The position numbers were made by a program, and so were the translations under genes. Shown piece by piece: positions 1 to 8,758 of a stretch of 64,000 nt of DNA. How positions within the stretch are numbered: position 1 is the stretch's first letter; every line of letters begins with the position of its first letter. Source of the stretch: DATJIG01 sp050260515 (GTDB taxonomy: Bacteria > Pseudomonadota > Alphaproteobacteria > SMXQ01); NCBI GenBank assembly GCA_050260515.1, contig JBLNCI010000033.1, forward strand, positions 38,733 through 102,732, written 5' to 3'. Below the pieces are notes generated by a model. It did no database searches. It saw only the letters and a list, made by a program, of their open reading frames with translations, and had not been told where the DNA came from.

Positions 1-1091
1 TCCTCGGCGACCCGTACGTGGAGTGGGCGGCGGGCGAGGGCGTGCCGGTGCATGAGGACTTCGGCCTCGATCTCCTGGCTCTCGACGTGAAGCCGTGGGC
101 TCGGTTCGGGGTTCCGGGCTGCATCGCCCACGTGAAAGGCCGCAGCGACTTCCTCACTCTCTTCGTGCTTGAGATCCCGCCGGGCGGCCGTACCGTCCCG
201 ATGCGGCACCTGTTCGAGACCGTCGCCTACGGGCTCTCGGGCTCCGGCACCACCGTGGTGCGGATCGGGATGAATCGCGAGCAAGCGTTCGAGTGGGGCG
301 AGAAGAGTGTGTTCGCGATTCCGCTCAACGCACCTTACCGGCTGTTCAATGCTTCGGGACGGACGCCTGCGCGAGTCGTCCTCGCTTGCAGCATGCCCGC
401 CGTGTTCAACATGTTCCGCAACGAGGAATTCGTCTTCCGCAACGAATTCCAGTTCGTCGAGCGGGAGGGCGTCGGTCACTTCAACGGCGATGGCGATTTC
501 GTCGCGGTGCGGTCGGGCCGCCACATGTGGGAGACCAACTTCATCCCCGACGTGAGCGCTCTGCGCCTCGAGTCGTACGAGGGGCGCGGCGCCGGCGGGA
601 CGAACATCAAGCTGGTGCTCGCGGACGGCACGATCCACGCCCACGTATCGGAGATGCCCGTCGGCACCTACAAGAAGGGCCATCGCCACGGTCCCGACGT
701 GCACGTGTTCTGCGTCTCGGGCAGCGGCTACTCGCTGCTGTGGTACGAGGGCGATACAGACTTCGTTCGGGTCGACTGGCGGCATGGCGTGGTTTATGCG
801 CCGCCCGACGGAATGTTCCACCAGCACTTCGCCACCAGCCGGGACTCCGCCCGCTACCTCGCGATCGGATTCGGTAGCATCCTCTATCCGTATACGAACC
901 AGATGCGGAAGATCTTCCTCGGCTCCGACGTCGATGTGAAGCAGGGCGGCAACCAGATCGAGTACGAGGACCAGGACCCCCGCATCCATCAGATCTACCT
1001 CGCCGAGCTCGCGAAGACCGGCGCGCAGTCGGCCATGGGGGCGTTCATCGACGAATCCCACGATCGTTCGAAGGTCAAAACAGCGGGATGA
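1..1091 (+). CDS. Double-cupin protein, paralog family member 1 (5' end cut by window)
   Basis: The reading frame is open from base 3, and its first residues (LGDPYVEWAAGEGVP) align with LLDPYLDWAEAQG near the start of the paralogs at 45.6-53.0 kb, so the gene begins upstream and the GTG at 18 is internal. The N-terminal cupin has the family signature H-L-F-E; the C-terminal cupin has YKKGHRH followed by HQHF. The position four residues after HRH, where cupins usually carry a metal-binding Glu, is His. There is no signal peptide visible, so it is probably cytoplasmic. It sits 35 bp before a Bug-type binding protein and heads an operon of aromatic-type enzymes. Function is not known; a metal-dependent dioxygenase or isomerase is possible from the fold alone. 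Confidence 0.85.
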   Translation, partial: LGDPYVEWAAGEGVPVHEDFGLDLLALDVKPWARFGVPGCIAHVKGRSDFLTLFVLEIPPGGRTVPMRHLFETVAYGLSGSGTTVVRIGMNREQAFEWGEKSVFAIPLNAPYRLFNASGRTPARVVLACSMPAVFNMFRNEEFVFRNEFQFVEREGVGHFNGDGDFVAVRSGRHMWETNFIPDVSALRLESYEGRGAGGTNIKLVLADGTIHAHVSEMPVGTYKKGHRHGPDVHVFCVSGSGYSLLWYEGDTDFVRVDWRHGVVYAPPDGMFHQHFATSRDSARYLAIGFGSILYPYTNQMRKIFLGSDVDVKQGGNQIEYEDQDPRIHQIYLAELAKTGAQSAMGAFIDESHDRSKVKTAG

Positions 1092-1126
1092 ACCTCGCGT
1101 ACCAGGGAAGCACATAGGAGACGAAC

Positions 1127-2164
1127 ATGAGAATCACTCAGGCGACATTCGCGGCGATCCTTGCCGCTGCAAGCCTGCTGGCGCCAGGTCTCGCGTCCGC
1201 CGACGCGGTGGAGGACTTCTACAAGGGTAAGTCGATCACGGTGACGATCGGCACCGAGGCAGGAGGCGGCTACGATCAGTACGCGCGCACGCTGTCGCGT
1301 CACATCGGCCGGTTCATTCCGGGGAAACCCACGCTGATCGCGAAGAACGTCCCCGGTGCCGACGGGCTTCAAGCGACGAGCCGGCTGTACGCGATCGCGC
1401 CGAAGGACGGGACGGAGATCGGCACGTTCCATCGCGACATCCCCGTGCTCCCGCTGCTCGGGCTGGTGAAGATCGACTACGACCCGACGAAGTTCGGCTG
1501 GATCGGCAGCATGAACGAGGAGACCACGATCTGCATGTCGTGGCACACGAGCCCGGTGAAGACGTTCCAGGACACCTTCACGCACCAGTTGATCGTCGGC
1601 GTCACCGCAGCCGGTGCCACGCTCGATACCTTCGAGGCACCGCTGATCAACCTGTTCGGCGCGAAGCTCAAGGTCGTCGCCGGTTATCGCGGCGGCCAGA
1701 ACATCGACCTCGCGATGGAGAAAGGCGAGATCGACGGCCGCTGCGGCGTGTCGTGGTCCAGCCTCGTGGTTCGCAATGCCTCGTGGTTCACGGACAAGAA
1801 GATCAACGTCCTGCTGCAGCTTGGGCTCGACCCGCATCCGGACCTCAAAGGGGTCCCGATGGTGCAGGATCTGGTCAAATCCCAGCAGGACAAGGACGCG
1901 CTCAACCTGTTGCTGATCCCGGGCCTGATCGGGCGTCCCTACCTGACGCCGCCGGACGTGCCGAAGGAGCGCCTCGCTGCCCTGCGCGCCGCGTTCAATG
2001 CGACGCTGAAGGACGAGGACTTCCTCGCCGACGCGAAGAAGCAGCGGATGGAGATCCAACTCGTGACCGGCGAGCAGGTCGAGAAGGTCGTGCGCGACGC
2101 CTATGCCGCGCCGAAGCCGGTGCTCGAGCGTGCCAAGGAGCTGATGAAGGGGTCGGTCGAGTGA
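1127..2164 (+). CDS. Bug/TctC-family periplasmic substrate-binding protein
   Basis: A 345-residue protein with an N-terminal signal peptide that probably ends at ALASADA-type residues around position 25, followed by the Bug-family landmarks YKGKSITVTIG, GGGYDQYAR, and a PGADGLQ loop that in this family lies over the ligand. Bug proteins bind carboxylated or aromatic ligands in the periplasm and normally feed the TctA/TctB tripartite tricarboxylate transporter; no tctA or tctB is seen in this window. The start ATG follows a GGAG-like site (AGGAGACGAAC). It lies between the cut cupin gene and the hydratase-aldolase and is transcribed with them. The ligand cannot be read from sequence. Confidence 0.9.
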   Translation: MRITQATFAAILAAASLLAPGLASADAVEDFYKGKSITVTIGTEAGGGYDQYARTLSRHIGRFIPGKPTLIAKNVPGADGLQATSRLYAIAPKDGTEIGTFHRDIPVLPLLGLVKIDYDPTKFGWIGSMNEETTICMSWHTSPVKTFQDTFTHQLIVGVTAAGATLDTFEAPLINLFGAKLKVVAGYRGGQNIDLAMEKGEIDGRCGVSWSSLVVRNASWFTDKKINVLLQLGLDPHPDLKGVPMVQDLVKSQQDKDALNLLLIPGLIGRPYLTPPDVPKERLAALRAAFNATLKDEDFLADAKKQRMEIQLVTGEQVEKVVRDAYAAPKPVLERAKELMKGSVE

Positions 2165-2197
2165 TGGGTCGGCCGCAACGGTGATCGGGAGCAGCGC

Positions 2198-3178
2198 ATG
2201 CGTCTGAGCGTCGACGACATAACCGGGGTGGTGGGCATCGTGCCGACGCCCGCCGTGCCCGGCGCGGACCGCTGGGACGCGCAGAACACCGTCAATCTCC
2301 GCGAGACGGAGAAGATGATGGAGGCTGTGGTCGGGGCGGGCATCGAGATCGTGATGACCACCGGCACCTTCGGCGAATGCGCGACCCTCACCTGGCCGGA
2401 GCTGCGCGACTTCGTCGACTGCGTGGTGCAGACGACGCGGAAGCGCGCGCCGGTGTTCGCCGGGATCACGACGCTCAACACGCGGGATACCATCGAGCGC
2501 GGCCGCGCGCTGGTGGACCTCGGCGCCGACGGCCTCTTCGTCGGCCGGCCGATGTGGCTGCCGCTCGACGACAAGGGCATCGTCCGGTTCTACCGCGATC
2601 TCGCCGAGGCCATGCCTCACGTTCCGCTGGTGGTCTACGACAATCCGCTGGCGTTCAAGGGCAAGATCTCGACGGAGGCCTACAGGCAGATCGCGGCGAT
2701 CCCGCAGACCGTCGCGTCGAAGCACGTCGGCGGGCCGTCGCTGGAAGGCGATCTGCTGGCGGTCGGCAAGGGGCTCCGGCTGCTGCCGCTCGAGCCCGAC
2801 TGGTGTGCGCTTGCCGAGAAACACCCGGACCTCGCCAAGGCGTGTTGGTCGGGGAGCGTCGCCTGCGCCCCGGCGCCGATCGCGGCTCTGTCGAAGGCAA
2901 TCCTCGCCCGCGACTGGCCGCGGGCGCGCGCGCTCACCGAGAAGGTGACGTGGGCGCAGCAGCCGATGTTCCCCGGCGGCGATCTCGCGACTTTCATGAG
3001 CTACAGCATCCAGCTCGGCCACGTCCGCTTTGCCGCGGCCGGGCTGATCGATCCCGGTCCGACGCGGCCGCCGTACGTCGGCGCGCCGGAGGAGTACGTC
3101 GCGGGATCCGTCGAGTGCGGCCGGCGCTGGGCCCAGCTCCAGCGCGAGTTCACGTCGAGCCCTGTGGGAGTCTCGTGA
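2198..3178 (+). CDS. DapA-superfamily hydratase-aldolase, PhdJ/NahE-like
   Basis: A 326-residue class I aldolase of the dihydrodipicolinate synthase superfamily. The stretch GTFGECATLTW (56-66), the LNTRDTIERGR segment, GRPMW and FYRDLAEA match the pattern of trans-o-hydroxybenzylidenepyruvate hydratase-aldolases (NahE, PhdJ), which cleave a side chain to give an aldehyde plus pyruvate. Lys175 in VASKHVG is in the place of the Schiff-base lysine and Tyr147 in VVYDNP is the usual partner tyrosine. Its stop codon overlaps the start of the next gene by one base (TGATG), so the two are translationally linked. The ring-cleavage-type cupin next door fits an aromatic degradation role; the actual substrate is not determined. 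Confidence 0.85.
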   Translation: MRLSVDDITGVVGIVPTPAVPGADRWDAQNTVNLRETEKMMEAVVGAGIEIVMTTGTFGECATLTWPELRDFVDCVVQTTRKRAPVFAGITTLNTRDTIERGRALVDLGADGLFVGRPMWLPLDDKGIVRFYRDLAEAMPHVPLVVYDNPLAFKGKISTEAYRQIAAIPQTVASKHVGGPSLEGDLLAVGKGLRLLPLEPDWCALAEKHPDLAKACWSGSVACAPAPIAALSKAILARDWPRARALTEKVTWAQQPMFPGGDLATFMSYSIQLGHVRFAAAGLIDPGPTRPPYVGAPEEYVAGSVECGRRWAQLQREFTSSPVGVS

Positions 3179-4290
3179 TGGCGAACGACACCGCGACCAA
3201 GAACGTCAAGACGATCGAGGAGTTCGACGCCGATCTGGCGAAGCTCCACATTCGCGGCCAGTGGCAGTACGACGCGCTGCTGGAGAAGCTCCTCAACGGC
3301 CCGCCGCCGGCGGGCGTGGCGCACATCTGGAAGTGGGCCGAGATCCACGAGAAGCTGCTCGAGGCCTGCGAGGTCATGCCGGAGAGCCTCACCGCGCGCC
3401 GCAACTTCTCGTTCCTCAACCCGAAGATCGAGCGCGGCGGCACGACCCACACTCTGCTCATGGGCATGCAGATGGTGATGCCCGGCGAAGTCGCCTGGGC
3501 GCATCGCCACACGATCGGCGCACTGCGCTTCGTCGTCGAGGGCGGCGAAGGGCTCTACACCGCGGTCGACGGCGAGCCGCTTCCGATGGAGCCGAACGAC
3601 CTGATCCTCACTCCGAGCTGGACCTGGCACGACCACCACAACGAGACCACCCGCAACGCGGTCTGGCTCGACGTGCTCGACGTGCCGATCGTGCTTGGGC
3701 TCAACCAGGCCTTCTATCAGCCGTACGGCACCAGCACCCAGCCGCTGCGCGACCGGGCCGCCGACTGCCTGTCCGAGCGCGGGGCTCTCGTCCGGCCGGC
3801 GTGGGAGCAGCGCCGTACCCAGAACTTCCCCTTCCGCTACCGGTGGACGGACATCCTGCCGCAGCTCGAACGGATGTCGGCGCTCGACGGCACGCCGTAC
3901 GACGGCGTCGCGCTGGAGTACGTGAATCCGATCACCGGCGCGTCGATCCTGCCGACCATGGGCGCGTGGCTGCAACTGCTGAAGCCGGGGTTCGAGGGCA
4001 AGGCGCACCGCCGCACCTCGAGCGCGGTGTTCTATGTCGTGGAAGGCGAGGGCACGCTGGTGGCCGGCGACCGGGAGATCCAGTGGGGCCCGCGGGACTC
4101 CTTCGTCGTGCCCAACTGGATGCAGCATCGGCTCATCAACCGCTCGCCGAGCGATCGCGCGATCCTGTTCTCCGTCAACGATATCCCGCTGCTCGAGCCG
4201 CTCGGCCTCTACCGCGAGGAGCCTGAGCACACGCTTCGGTCCATGCCGCCGCCGGTGGTCCCGGCCGAGGCTGCCCGTACCAAACGCTGA
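3178..4290 (+). CDS. Gentisate 1,2-dioxygenase-like double cupin
   Basis: A 370-residue bicupin. The ATG overlaps the stop of the aldolase gene; the frame is open further upstream but that part only shadows the aldolase gene. The first cupin carries PGEVAWAHRHTIGALRF (His109, His111) and then HDHHN (His151), the Fe(II) site layout of gentisate and related 1,2-dioxygenases; PAGVAHIWKW and TPSWTWHDH are also typical of that family. The second cupin keeps only a partial motif (AHRRTSSAVFYVVEG) and probably does not bind metal. Gentisate dioxygenases open the ring of gentisate between the carboxyl and adjacent hydroxyl carbons. A related substrate such as 1-hydroxy-2-naphthoate or salicylate is equally possible. 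Confidence 0.85.
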   Translation: MANDTATKNVKTIEEFDADLAKLHIRGQWQYDALLEKLLNGPPPAGVAHIWKWAEIHEKLLEACEVMPESLTARRNFSFLNPKIERGGTTHTLLMGMQMVMPGEVAWAHRHTIGALRFVVEGGEGLYTAVDGEPLPMEPNDLILTPSWTWHDHHNETTRNAVWLDVLDVPIVLGLNQAFYQPYGTSTQPLRDRAADCLSERGALVRPAWEQRRTQNFPFRYRWTDILPQLERMSALDGTPYDGVALEYVNPITGASILPTMGAWLQLLKPGFEGKAHRRTSSAVFYVVEGEGTLVAGDREIQWGPRDSFVVPNWMQHRLINRSPSDRAILFSVNDIPLLEPLGLYREEPEHTLRSMPPPVVPAEAARTKR

Positions 4291-4342
4291 CTTAATTCAC
4301 CCACGCTCCGGCCGTTCGGCCGCCGCAACCCAGGAGTTCCCC

Positions 4343-5044
4343 ATGCACGGCACCGCCACCTCGCTTCAGCGGGACATCGACACGGTCATCAGGACGGTGT
4401 CGGACTCGATCCGCTGGTTCGACTACTCCGCCAATCGCCTGACCAAGAAGGGCGCCGGCATCTATGTGCAGCAGCACGGCGTCTTCACCCGCCACAGCCG
4501 CCGCTGCTGGGCCTATGTCGTCGGCCAGTGCCCCGAGGTCGACGTGCGCCGGTTCATCGTCCGCGAAAACCTGTTCGAGGAGGAGGGTTCGGAGGAGAAG
4601 TCCCACTACCTGAAGTTGGTGAAGATGGGGACCAAGGTCGGCCTCACCGCCGACGAGGTGCACAACGCCAAGGCTCTGCCGACGACCCGCGCGGCGATGC
4701 ATGTCTGGGAGACTCTGACCAAGGACCGCCATTGGATGATCGGCTGCGCCGCCAAGGCGACGCTCGAGCAGGTCAACCAGGTGCAGTGCGGCGACATGTC
4801 CAACGAAGAGGGCAAGCGCTGGATGAAGAGCCTCGGCCTCAACCGCGATGACGTCGAGTTCTGGCTGATGCACGACGAGCTCGACAAGGAGCACGGGTCG
4901 GGTGCCTTCGACGGCGTGATCCGTCACCTGGCCAACCAGAAGATCGTTTCCGAGGCCGACGTCCTGCAGGCGGTTGAGGATTCGATCACGGCGTGGAAGA
5001 TTTTCCTCGACGGCATCGCCGATGCCGTGGAAGCCCGCAGGTAG
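4343..5044 (+). CDS. Haem-oxygenase-fold di-metal oxidase/oxygenase (HDO/PqqC-TenA superfamily)
   Basis: A 233-residue protein starting at an ATG 52 bp after the previous stop, with an AGGAG site 7 bases upstream. Its helices carry a full set of candidate metal ligands: Glu81, His88, Glu142, then His177-x3-Asp181-x2-His184, the order and spacing of HDO proteins such as CADD (recalled from family knowledge). The context NLFEEEGSEEKSHYLKL is typical of proteins annotated as iron-containing redox enzymes. It is a distant paralog of the protein at 53.0 kb, and both end with a similar AWxxxLxGI helix. A role in oxygen-dependent cleavage or decarboxylation of a pathway intermediate is inference. 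Confidence 0.8.
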   Translation: MHGTATSLQRDIDTVIRTVSDSIRWFDYSANRLTKKGAGIYVQQHGVFTRHSRRCWAYVVGQCPEVDVRRFIVRENLFEEEGSEEKSHYLKLVKMGTKVGLTADEVHNAKALPTTRAAMHVWETLTKDRHWMIGCAAKATLEQVNQVQCGDMSNEEGKRWMKSLGLNRDDVEFWLMHDELDKEHGSGAFDGVIRHLANQKIVSEADVLQAVEDSITAWKIFLDGIADAVEARR

Positions 5045-5073
5045 AAGGCGGGTAGAGGGCAGGGAGGCGCATC

Positions 5074-6540
5074 GTGTTGATGAGCAACAGCGGCGTCACC
5101 GCGACGTTTGCTTACGACGACCTGCGCCAGTGGCTCGCCGAGGCCGAGAAGCTCGGCGAGGTCCGCCATATCAAGGGGGCGTCGTGGGAGGAGGACATCG
5201 GCATGGCGACCGAGCTGGTAAACCGCTCGGAAACCACACCGGCGCTGCTGTTCGAGGAGGTGCCCGGGTGCCCGAAAGGCTTCCGGGTGCTTGCCAACTG
5301 GTATGGTGGGCAACGCAGCCGCATGACGCTCGGCCTTCCGACCCATCTCACCAAGCCCGAGATGAGCCAGGCCTACCTCGATAATTTCCTCCGCAACCGC
5401 CAGACGGTTCCGGCACGTTACGTCGACACCGGTCCGGTGCTTGAGAACGTGGTGACCGGGGCCGACGTCGACCTCCTCAAATTTCCCACGCCGCTCTGGC
5501 ATGAGGAAGACGGCGGCCGCTACATCGGCACCGGCGGCTACAACGTCACCAAGGACCCGGACGAGGACTGGATCAATATCGGCACGTACCGCGTGATGCT
5601 GCACGGGCGGAACACCGTCGGCTTCTATATCTCGCCGGGCAAGCACGGCCGTATCCATCGCGACAAGTACATCGCCCGCAACCAGAAGATGCCTGTGGTG
5701 ATCGTGCTCGGCGGCGATCCGCTGACGTTCCTGACCTCGTGCACGGAGAGCCCGTACGGCATCTCCGAGTACGACATCGTCGGCGGCTTCCGCGGCAAGC
5801 CCGTCGATCTGGTGCGCGGTCGGATTACCGGCCTGCCGTTCCCGGCCAACGCCGAGATCGTCATCGAAGGCTGGATGGATCCCAACGTGAAGAAGCTCGA
5901 GGGACCGTTCGGCGAGTGGACCGGCTATTACGGCTCCGACGTTCGCGAGGAGCCTGTGGTCACGATCGAGGCGGTGTACCACCGCAATGACCCGATCCTC
6001 GTCGGCAATCCGCCGCAGAAGCCGCCCGAAGAATCCTCGCGCCACCGCGCGGTTACGCGCTCGGCTCTGTTGCGCGAAAACATCGAAAAGGCGGGCGTGC
6101 CGGACGTCACCTGCGCCTGGGCGCATGAGGTCGGCAATACCCGCATGCTGCTCGGGGTGTCGATCAAGCAGCGCTATCCCGGCCACGCCACCCAGGCCGG
6201 CCATATCGCCGCGATGTGCCATCTTGGCGCTTACGCGGGGAAATACGTCGTGGTCGTCGACGATGACGTCGACGTGTCGGACCTCGAGGACCTGATGTGG
6301 GCGACGGTGACGCGCTCCGATCCAGCGACCTCGATCGACATCATCCACGACGCGTGGTCGACGCCGCTCGACCCTCGGGTCACGCCGGCGCAGCGCGAGA
6401 CTCGGGACTTCACCAACTCGCGTGCCATCATCAACGCGTGCCGGCCGTACCACTGGCGCGACCAGTTCGCGAAGGTGAACCGGCCGAGCCCCGAACGGAC
6501 GCGGCGGGCGATGGAGAAGTTCGGCTACCTGTTGCGCTGA
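5074..6540 (+). CDS. UbiD-family prenyl-FMN-dependent (de)carboxylase
   Basis: A 488-residue UbiD family enzyme, full length for the family. The catalytic E-R-E triad is visible: Arg173 in IGTYRVM and Glu276/Glu281 in LEGPFGEWTGYYG, five residues apart as in Fdc1. UbiD enzymes use prenylated FMN to add or remove CO2 on unsaturated or aromatic acids; the cofactor-making partner UbiX is not in this window. GTG at 5074 follows AGGGAGG at a normal distance; ATG at 5080 (residue 3) is the alternative. It follows the HDO gene by 29 bp. In this operon it likely decarboxylates (or carboxylates) an aromatic acid that feeds the cupin dioxygenase, which is inference. Confidence 0.92.
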   Translation: MLMSNSGVTATFAYDDLRQWLAEAEKLGEVRHIKGASWEEDIGMATELVNRSETTPALLFEEVPGCPKGFRVLANWYGGQRSRMTLGLPTHLTKPEMSQAYLDNFLRNRQTVPARYVDTGPVLENVVTGADVDLLKFPTPLWHEEDGGRYIGTGGYNVTKDPDEDWINIGTYRVMLHGRNTVGFYISPGKHGRIHRDKYIARNQKMPVVIVLGGDPLTFLTSCTESPYGISEYDIVGGFRGKPVDLVRGRITGLPFPANAEIVIEGWMDPNVKKLEGPFGEWTGYYGSDVREEPVVTIEAVYHRNDPILVGNPPQKPPEESSRHRAVTRSALLRENIEKAGVPDVTCAWAHEVGNTRMLLGVSIKQRYPGHATQAGHIAAMCHLGAYAGKYVVVVDDDVDVSDLEDLMWATVTRSDPATSIDIIHDAWSTPLDPRVTPAQRETRDFTNSRAIINACRPYHWRDQFAKVNRPSPERTRRAMEKFGYLLR

Positions 6541-6585
6541 GAACGTTTGCGTAAAGCGTCAGAACAACAACGTCGGGGGCGGATC

Positions 6586-7590
6586 ATGTCGGTGGGGAAG
6601 GCGGCGCTCGCGCTGGGCATGCTCGTCGTGCTGAGCGGGCCGGTGGCCGCACAGGAGTTCTACGCCGGTAAGGCGATCAATGTTTACATCGGCTTTGGCA
6701 GCGGCGGGGGCTATGACCTGTACTCGCGCCTGGCCGCACGTCACCTGGGCAACCACATCCCCGGCAACCCGCGGCTGGTGCCGCAGAACATGCCGGGCGC
6801 CGGCGGGCTCAAGGTGGTCAACTTCATGTTCAATATCCCGCCGAAGGACGGGACGGCGCTTGCCATGCCGTCCGACGGTCTGGTGCTCGAGCAGGTTCTG
6901 GAAGGCGCCGCGGCCGGACTCGAATACGATGCCGCCAAGCTCAACTGGGTCGGCCGCATCGCCTCGTCGACCACCATCTACGTCACCTGGCACACGTCGC
7001 CGACCAAGACTTTCGAGGATGCGCGCCGTCGCGAGACCGCGCTCGGATCCAGCGGCGCGGGCATCACCGTCTACATGCCGAAGGCGCTGAACCGCCTCGC
7101 CGGTACGCAGTTCAAGCTCATCACCGGCTATCAGGGTTCCAACGAGGTGCTGCTCGCCATGGAACGCGGCGAGGTCGAGGGCGCCTATTCGTTGTACTCC
7201 GATTTCAAGGCGCGCAAGGGCGACTGGCTGAAGGACGGTAAGGTCAACGTACTCTTCTTCATCGGCGGCGAGCGGATCGCCGACTATCCCGACGTGCCGC
7301 TCGCCTCCGACACCGGTCGTACCCAGGACGATCGCGACATCCTGAGGCTTCTGTCCGCCGGCGACATCGGCCGCGCGCTGTTTACCACGCCGGGCGTGCC
7401 GACCGACCGCGTCGCCGTCCTGCGGCGGGCGTTCGCGGCGATGCTGGCGGATCCGGCCTTTAAGGCGGACGCGGACAAGGCGAAGCTCGATCTCGACCCG
7501 ATGGCTGGGGAGGACCTCCAGAAGGTGGTCGTGGAGATGGTGCAGTTTCCCAAGCACCTGATCGAAAAGGCGCGGGCCGCACGGGAATAG
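6586..7590 (+). CDS. Bug/TctC-family periplasmic substrate-binding protein
   Basis: 334 residues from the ATG at 6586, chosen because it is preceded by CGGGGGCGG and gives a compact signal peptide (ALALGMLVVLSGPVAAQ); a TTG 39 bases upstream is also in frame. The mature part begins EFYAGKAINVYIGFGSGGG with YDLYSR, and has the PQNMPGAGGLK ligand loop of the Bug family. It resembles the next gene (7659) more than the first Bug protein (1127), suggesting a local duplication. It follows the UbiD gene by 45 bp in the same direction. No membrane partner is seen. Confidence 0.88.
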   Translation: MSVGKAALALGMLVVLSGPVAAQEFYAGKAINVYIGFGSGGGYDLYSRLAARHLGNHIPGNPRLVPQNMPGAGGLKVVNFMFNIPPKDGTALAMPSDGLVLEQVLEGAAAGLEYDAAKLNWVGRIASSTTIYVTWHTSPTKTFEDARRRETALGSSGAGITVYMPKALNRLAGTQFKLITGYQGSNEVLLAMERGEVEGAYSLYSDFKARKGDWLKDGKVNVLFFIGGERIADYPDVPLASDTGRTQDDRDILRLLSAGDIGRALFTTPGVPTDRVAVLRRAFAAMLADPAFKADADKAKLDLDPMAGEDLQKVVVEMVQFPKHLIEKARAARE

Positions 7591-7658
7591 ATCGCGTAAG
7601 CTCCGGGCAAGGTCGCCGGAACGAGCGACATGGACAAAGCAGAGAGAGGGCACCGGCA

Positions 7659-8681
7659 ATGACAGGACTCAAACTCACGCAGATCGCCGCCGTCGCGGCG
7701 GTCGCGACCGTGGCGACGGCCGGCATCGTCGGCGACGCGCATGCTCAGCAGAACTTCTATGCCGGCAAGCAGATCAACTACTACATCGGGTACGGAGCGG
7801 GTGGCGGCTTTGATCTTTACGCACGGCTCTTGGCCAAGCACCTCGGCGGTCACATTCCCGGCAAGCCGGCCGTTGTCCCGCAGAACATGCCGGGTGCGGG
7901 TGGGCTGAAGTCCGCGGGTTACATGTACTCCGTTGCTGCGAAGGATGGCCTGTCGCTCTGCACCACCGGCGAAGGCACCGTCATCGATCAGGTGCTGAAC
8001 ACGCCCGGCGCCGACTACAAGCCGGCGGAGTTCAACTGGATCGGCATGATGACGCCGCATTACACGATCTTCTTCACCTGGCACACCTCGCCGTCGAAGA
8101 CGTTCGCCGACGTGCAGAAGCGTGAGACGCTGTTCGGCTCGCTCGGCTCCGGCTCGACCGACTATCTGCCGCGCGTGCTGAACAAGGTGGCGGGCGCCAA
8201 GTTCAAGCTGATTACCGGCTACCGCGGCTCCGCCGACGTGCTGCTCGCGGTGGAGCGCGAGGAGGTCGAAGCCGGCTTCGGCCTGTGGCAGGACCTCCGC
8301 GAGCGAAAGGCCGACTGGATTGCCGAGAAAAAGATCAACCCGATCATCTTCCTCGCGCCGCAGCGCATCCCCGAGTACCCGGATGTACCGCTGGTGAACG
8401 AGGTCGCCACAACGCCGGAGGGCAAGCAGATACTCGATCTGTTCGCGCACTCGGAGGTCGGCAAATCGGTGTTCACGACGCCGGGTGTCCCGGCGGATCG
8501 TGTCGCAGTTCTGCGGAAGGCGTTTGACGCCACGTTGGCCGATCCGGCGTTCCTGGCCGACGCGAAAAAGAGCAACGTTTATCTGGAACCGATGACGGGC
8601 GAGGATCTGCAGAAGTACGTCCAGCGCATCGTCAGCGTGCCCAGGGACATTGCCGCGAAGGCCGAGGAAGCACGCAAGTAG
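7659..8681 (+). CDS. Bug/TctC-family periplasmic substrate-binding protein
   Basis: 340 residues with a signal peptide ending near GDAHAQ, then NFYAGKQINYYIGYGAGGG, YARLLAKHLGGHIPGKP and PQNMPGAGGLK, all Bug-family landmarks. It shares with its upstream neighbour the tail motif VFTTPGVP(A/T)DRVAVLR. The ATG follows AGAGAGGGCACCGGCA. It is the last gene of the first operon: a strong hairpin begins 21 bp after its stop. Two adjacent, similar binding proteins at the end of an operon could deliver two related ligands, or one may be a sensor rather than a transporter component. Confidence 0.88.
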   Translation: MTGLKLTQIAAVAAVATVATAGIVGDAHAQQNFYAGKQINYYIGYGAGGGFDLYARLLAKHLGGHIPGKPAVVPQNMPGAGGLKSAGYMYSVAAKDGLSLCTTGEGTVIDQVLNTPGADYKPAEFNWIGMMTPHYTIFFTWHTSPSKTFADVQKRETLFGSLGSGSTDYLPRVLNKVAGAKFKLITGYRGSADVLLAVEREEVEAGFGLWQDLRERKADWIAEKKINPIIFLAPQRIPEYPDVPLVNEVATTPEGKQILDLFAHSEVGKSVFTTPGVPADRVAVLRKAFDATLADPAFLADAKKSNVYLEPMTGEDLQKYVQRIVSVPRDIAAKAEEARK

Positions 8682-8702
8682 GCGCGGCTCTGGACAAGAA
8701 TG

Positions 8703-8736
8703 AAAAGGGCTCCGCGGTCACCGCGGAGCCCCTTTT
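8703..8736. terminator. Bidirectional rho-independent terminator
   Basis: Arms AAAAGGGCTCCGCGG and CCGCGGAGCCCCTTTT around a TCA loop, with one bulged base and a T-run on both strands. It lies between the end of the + strand operon (stop at 8681) and the end of the facing Bug gene (stop at 8759), so it can serve both. Confidence 0.9.
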
Positions 8737-8758
8737 CTGCTGAGTAAGCCGTCTCGCC

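Noticed and set aside
18..20. GTG as start of the first cupin gene
   Set aside because: The frame is open upstream and encodes LGDPY, the conserved lead of the family, so the start is outside the window.
995..3022. 675-codon open frame on the - strand across the first genes
   Set aside because: It runs antisense to three convincing genes and has no family features.
2377..3177. Upstream extension of the gentisate-dioxygenase-like frame
   Set aside because: It overlaps the hydratase-aldolase gene out of frame and is Arg/Ala-rich; the ATG at 3178 gives the normal family start.
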